Shown here: one piece after another, positions 43,060-44,941 of the stretch | Numbering within the stretch: position 1 is the stretch's first letter | Layout of the letters: the number at the start of each line of letters is the position of its first letter | From: Pseudomonadota bacterium | GTDB taxonomy: Bacteria > Pseudomonadota > Alphaproteobacteria > Rhizobiales > Beijerinckiaceae | Assembly: GCA_023426505.1 (NCBI GenBank) | Contig: JAFAAP010000141.1 | Coordinates: 1 to 44,941 of the forward strand | Direction of reading: 5' to 3' | Length of the DNA: 44,941 nt | Notes under the pieces: model-generated | Database searches by the model: none | What the model saw: the letters and a program-made list of their open reading frames with translations, nothing else | What the model was told of the DNA's origin: nothing | Translations under genes and position numbers: made by a program

Positions 43060-44885
43060 GATGCCGCCCTCTTGGTTTCGTCGGAAAGCATCTGGCCGGT
43101 CGCCCTTTCGGCAATCGACGGATCGGGCTTCGTGTCTTGAACCGGCCGCTTGCGGCCGTCGATCACCTGCGGCCCCTTCACCTTGATGGCCGTGCGCCCG
43201 CTTCTGATCCGCTCGGCGATGTCGCGGCGCGATCCGAAGGCGTTGATCGCTCCGTTTTCGAGAATCAGCACCTTGTCCGAGATGCTGATGATGCCGAGAC
43301 GCTGGGCTATGACGACCACCGTGGCGCCACGATCCCGCATCTCGAGAATGGCCTGACGCAGTGCATCCTCCCCGTCCTGGTCCAGGCTCGCATTGGGCTC
43401 GTCGAGCACCACGAGGCGCGGGTCGCCGAAGAAGGCGCGTGCGAGACCGAGCCGTTGGCGCTGGCCGCCCGAGAGGCGCGAACCGCCCTCTCCGATATCC
43501 GTGTCGTATCCCTGAGGCAGCCGCATGATCGTCTCATGCAGCCCCACCAGGGTCGCGGCCGCGATCACATCCTCGGAGGGGGAATCCTGCAGGCGTGCGA
43601 TGTTGTCCCGCACGGAGCCGCCGAACAGTTCGACGTCCTGCGGCAGGTAGCCGAAATGTCCGTGCCCTCCGGCCCCCATCCAGACCGCCATGTCGGCGCC
43701 ATCAAGGCGCACATGCCCGGATGACGGCGTGATGATGCCGGCGATCAGGCGCCCCAGGGTCGATTTGCCCGCGCCGGAGGGGCCGACCACGCCGAGCACC
43801 TCTCCCGACTTGAGGTCGAGGGTCACGCGCCTGAGAGCCGAGCTCTCCGCGCCAGGCGGGGTGTAGTAGACCTGTTCGAGGCTAAGTTCTCCCTTCGGTC
43901 GCGGGAGCCACATGCCGGGCCCCCTCGGCGGCGCAGCGGTCATCAACCTTTGGAGGCGCGCGTAGCCGAGGCGGACCGTGGTCACCGCCTTCCAGGTTCC
44001 GATCGCACCCTCCACCGGGCCGAGGGAGCGGCCGAGAAGGATCGAGCTGGCAAAGATCGCCGCCGGGCTGATGTCGTGACGGATCACGAGCCAGGCTGCG
44101 AAGGCCATGACGGTGACCTGTGTCAGAAGTCGTAGGAAGCGGGCGAACGACTGAATCGAAGCCGCCCGGATGCCGGCCGACATCTGAGCCTGCTTCGCCT
44201 CGGACTGCTCGTCGTGCAGGATGCGCGCGACGCCGGGCAGCATTCCCATGGCGCTGATGGCTTCGACGTTTCGCAGCAGAGCCTCGAACCGGTGCTGGCT
44301 GTTCGACCACGCGGCGCTTGCCCGCGCGACGGATTTCCGTGTCACGGCTTCGTTGAGCAGGGCCAGCCCGAACAGCACCAGCGAAGCCACCAGCCCGAGA
44401 ATGCCGAGCAGCGGATGGACCAGGATCATCGCGAGGACGAAGATCGGCGTCCACGGCAGATCAAAGAGCGCATTGCAGGCATTGCCGGAAAAGAACGTGC
44501 GCAGACCGTTCAGGTCGCGCCATGCCTGCGCGGCCGCGCCAGGCTCCCCGCGCAGCGCGGCCTGCACCGCAGCCGTCAGGACGGAGGCCTGGATCCGGTC
44601 GTCGAGCCATATGCCGATCCGGGAGAGCATTTCCCGACGGAGTCCGTCCAGCATGGCGTTGACGGCGAGCGCGACGACCGCGATGCCCGTCAGCATCACC
44701 AGCGTGTCGATGCTGTGGCTGGACAGAACGTGATCATAGACCTGGAGCAGGTAGAGTGGAACCGTCAGGGCCAGGAGATTCAGGAAGAAGCTCAACCCGA
44801 AAACCATCAGCAGCGAGGCGCGGCAGAGCCTGAAGGCGGTCTCGATTTCGGTCCGTGGCCGGGTCTTCGTCCAAGTAAGAGCCAT
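43056..44885 (-). CDS. Type I secretion ABC transporter (PrtD/PrsD-like)
   Basis: A 609-residue fused membrane/ATPase exporter without the peptidase C39 domain. Six helices (about 22-300) precede the ATPase: Walker A G-P-S-G-A-G-K-S-T (368-376), Q-loop Y-L-P-Q-D-V-E-L-F, signature L-S-G-G-Q-R-Q-R (471-478) and Walker B L-V-V-L-D-E-P-N-A-S-L-D. The H-loop position is Q528 (A-Q-R, codon CAG at 43302-43304), where His is usual. A basic, Lys-rich C-terminal extension (565-609) is also present. It would export proteins with an uncleaved C-terminal signal. Translation is coupled to the HlyD gene. Only 56 bp of upstream sequence is visible. Confidence 0.94.
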   Translation of the reverse strand: MALTWTKTRPRTEIETAFRLCRASLLMVFGLSFFLNLLALTVPLYLLQVYDHVLSSHSIDTLVMLTGIAVVALAVNAMLDGLRREMLSRIGIWLDDRIQASVLTAAVQAALRGEPGAAAQAWRDLNGLRTFFSGNACNALFDLPWTPIFVLAMILVHPLLGILGLVASLVLFGLALLNEAVTRKSVARASAAWSNSQHRFEALLRNVEAISAMGMLPGVARILHDEQSEAKQAQMSAGIRAASIQSFARFLRLLTQVTVMAFAAWLVIRHDISPAAIFASSILLGRSLGPVEGAIGTWKAVTTVRLGYARLQRLMTAAPPRGPGMWLPRPKGELSLEQVYYTPPGAESSALRRVTLDLKSGEVLGVVGPSGAGKSTLGRLIAGIITPSSGHVRLDGADMAVWMGAGGHGHFGYLPQDVELFGGSVRDNIARLQDSPSEDVIAAATLVGLHETIMRLPQGYDTDIGEGGSRLSGGQRQRLGLARAFFGDPRLVVLDEPNASLDQDGEDALRQAILEMRDRGATVVVIAQRLGIISISDKVLILENGAINAFGSRRDIAERIRSGRTAIKVKGPQVIDGRKRPVQDTKPDPSIAERATGQMLSDETKRAAS

Positions 44886-44941
44886 GGGCGGCGTCTCTCC
44901 CGTTCGGTGAACACGGGTCCCGGCGGGCGTCGCCGCCCGCC

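Overview
The window is a high-GC chromosomal segment of an alphaproteobacterium, most likely order Hyphomicrobiales and plausibly Microvirga/Methylobacteriaceae-like. This is an inference from gene content and order: divK beside a DUF3572 gene and dinB, EipB, PopZ, the pcm-tolC-popZ-valS order, the aapJQMP amino-acid transporter divergent from metC, ClpS-ClpA, a phasin with PhaR-like operators, a GAAC-N7-GAAC LexA box and a DUF6894 protein. Most of it is ordinary core genome. No transposase, integrase, CRISPR array or rRNA was seen.

Layout. 1-709 is the 5' part of an Asp-rich, signal-less repeat protein running off the left edge, followed by about 800 bp of non-coding DNA with repeats and a hairpin. 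1512-8362 holds divK, DUF3572, dinB, eipB, a RidA-like/GDPD pair, an N-acyltransferase-like protein and an ArsR-AHSA1-AHSA1 operon with paired operators. 8483-12332 holds a small membrane protein, clpA, clpS and a phasin whose promoter carries two TGC-N3-GCA palindromes. 12479-18258 holds a SPOR-tailed D,D-carboxypeptidase, a membrane-anchored J protein, small unknowns, DUF1489 and the biotinylated subunit of an acyl-CoA carboxylase. 18495-19844 is mntH. 19845-20572 contains no recognised gene but has a strong LexA-box promoter and a long intergenic palindrome.

20573-26313 is valS, popZ, tolC and pcm; tRNA-Cys and tRNA-Asn follow. 26817-29979 is photolyase, AlaX and a mercaptopyruvate sulfurtransferase. 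30075-34553 is aapPMQJ, divergent from metC. 36011-38870 is a three-gene envelope glycosylation operon (ArnT-like transferase, GT2, LABN protein).

The most interesting part is 39296-44885. A secreted-looking acidic protein with seven units of about 27 residues built on a D-Q-D core lies divergent from a LuxR-type regulator whose receiver domain lacks the phospho-acceptor Asp and the conserved Lys. Next to it is a complete inner-membrane type I secretion pair (HlyD-like adaptor and ABC exporter), whose exporter has Gln in place of the H-loop His. An A+T-rich promoter region separates the repeat protein from the regulator. The repeat protein and the left-edge protein are both candidate type I secretion substrates, and the TolC at 24080 could be the outer-membrane partner. 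Other points worth checking are a Walker A Thr-to-Pro change in ClpA and the orphan SOS promoter at 20272-20315.
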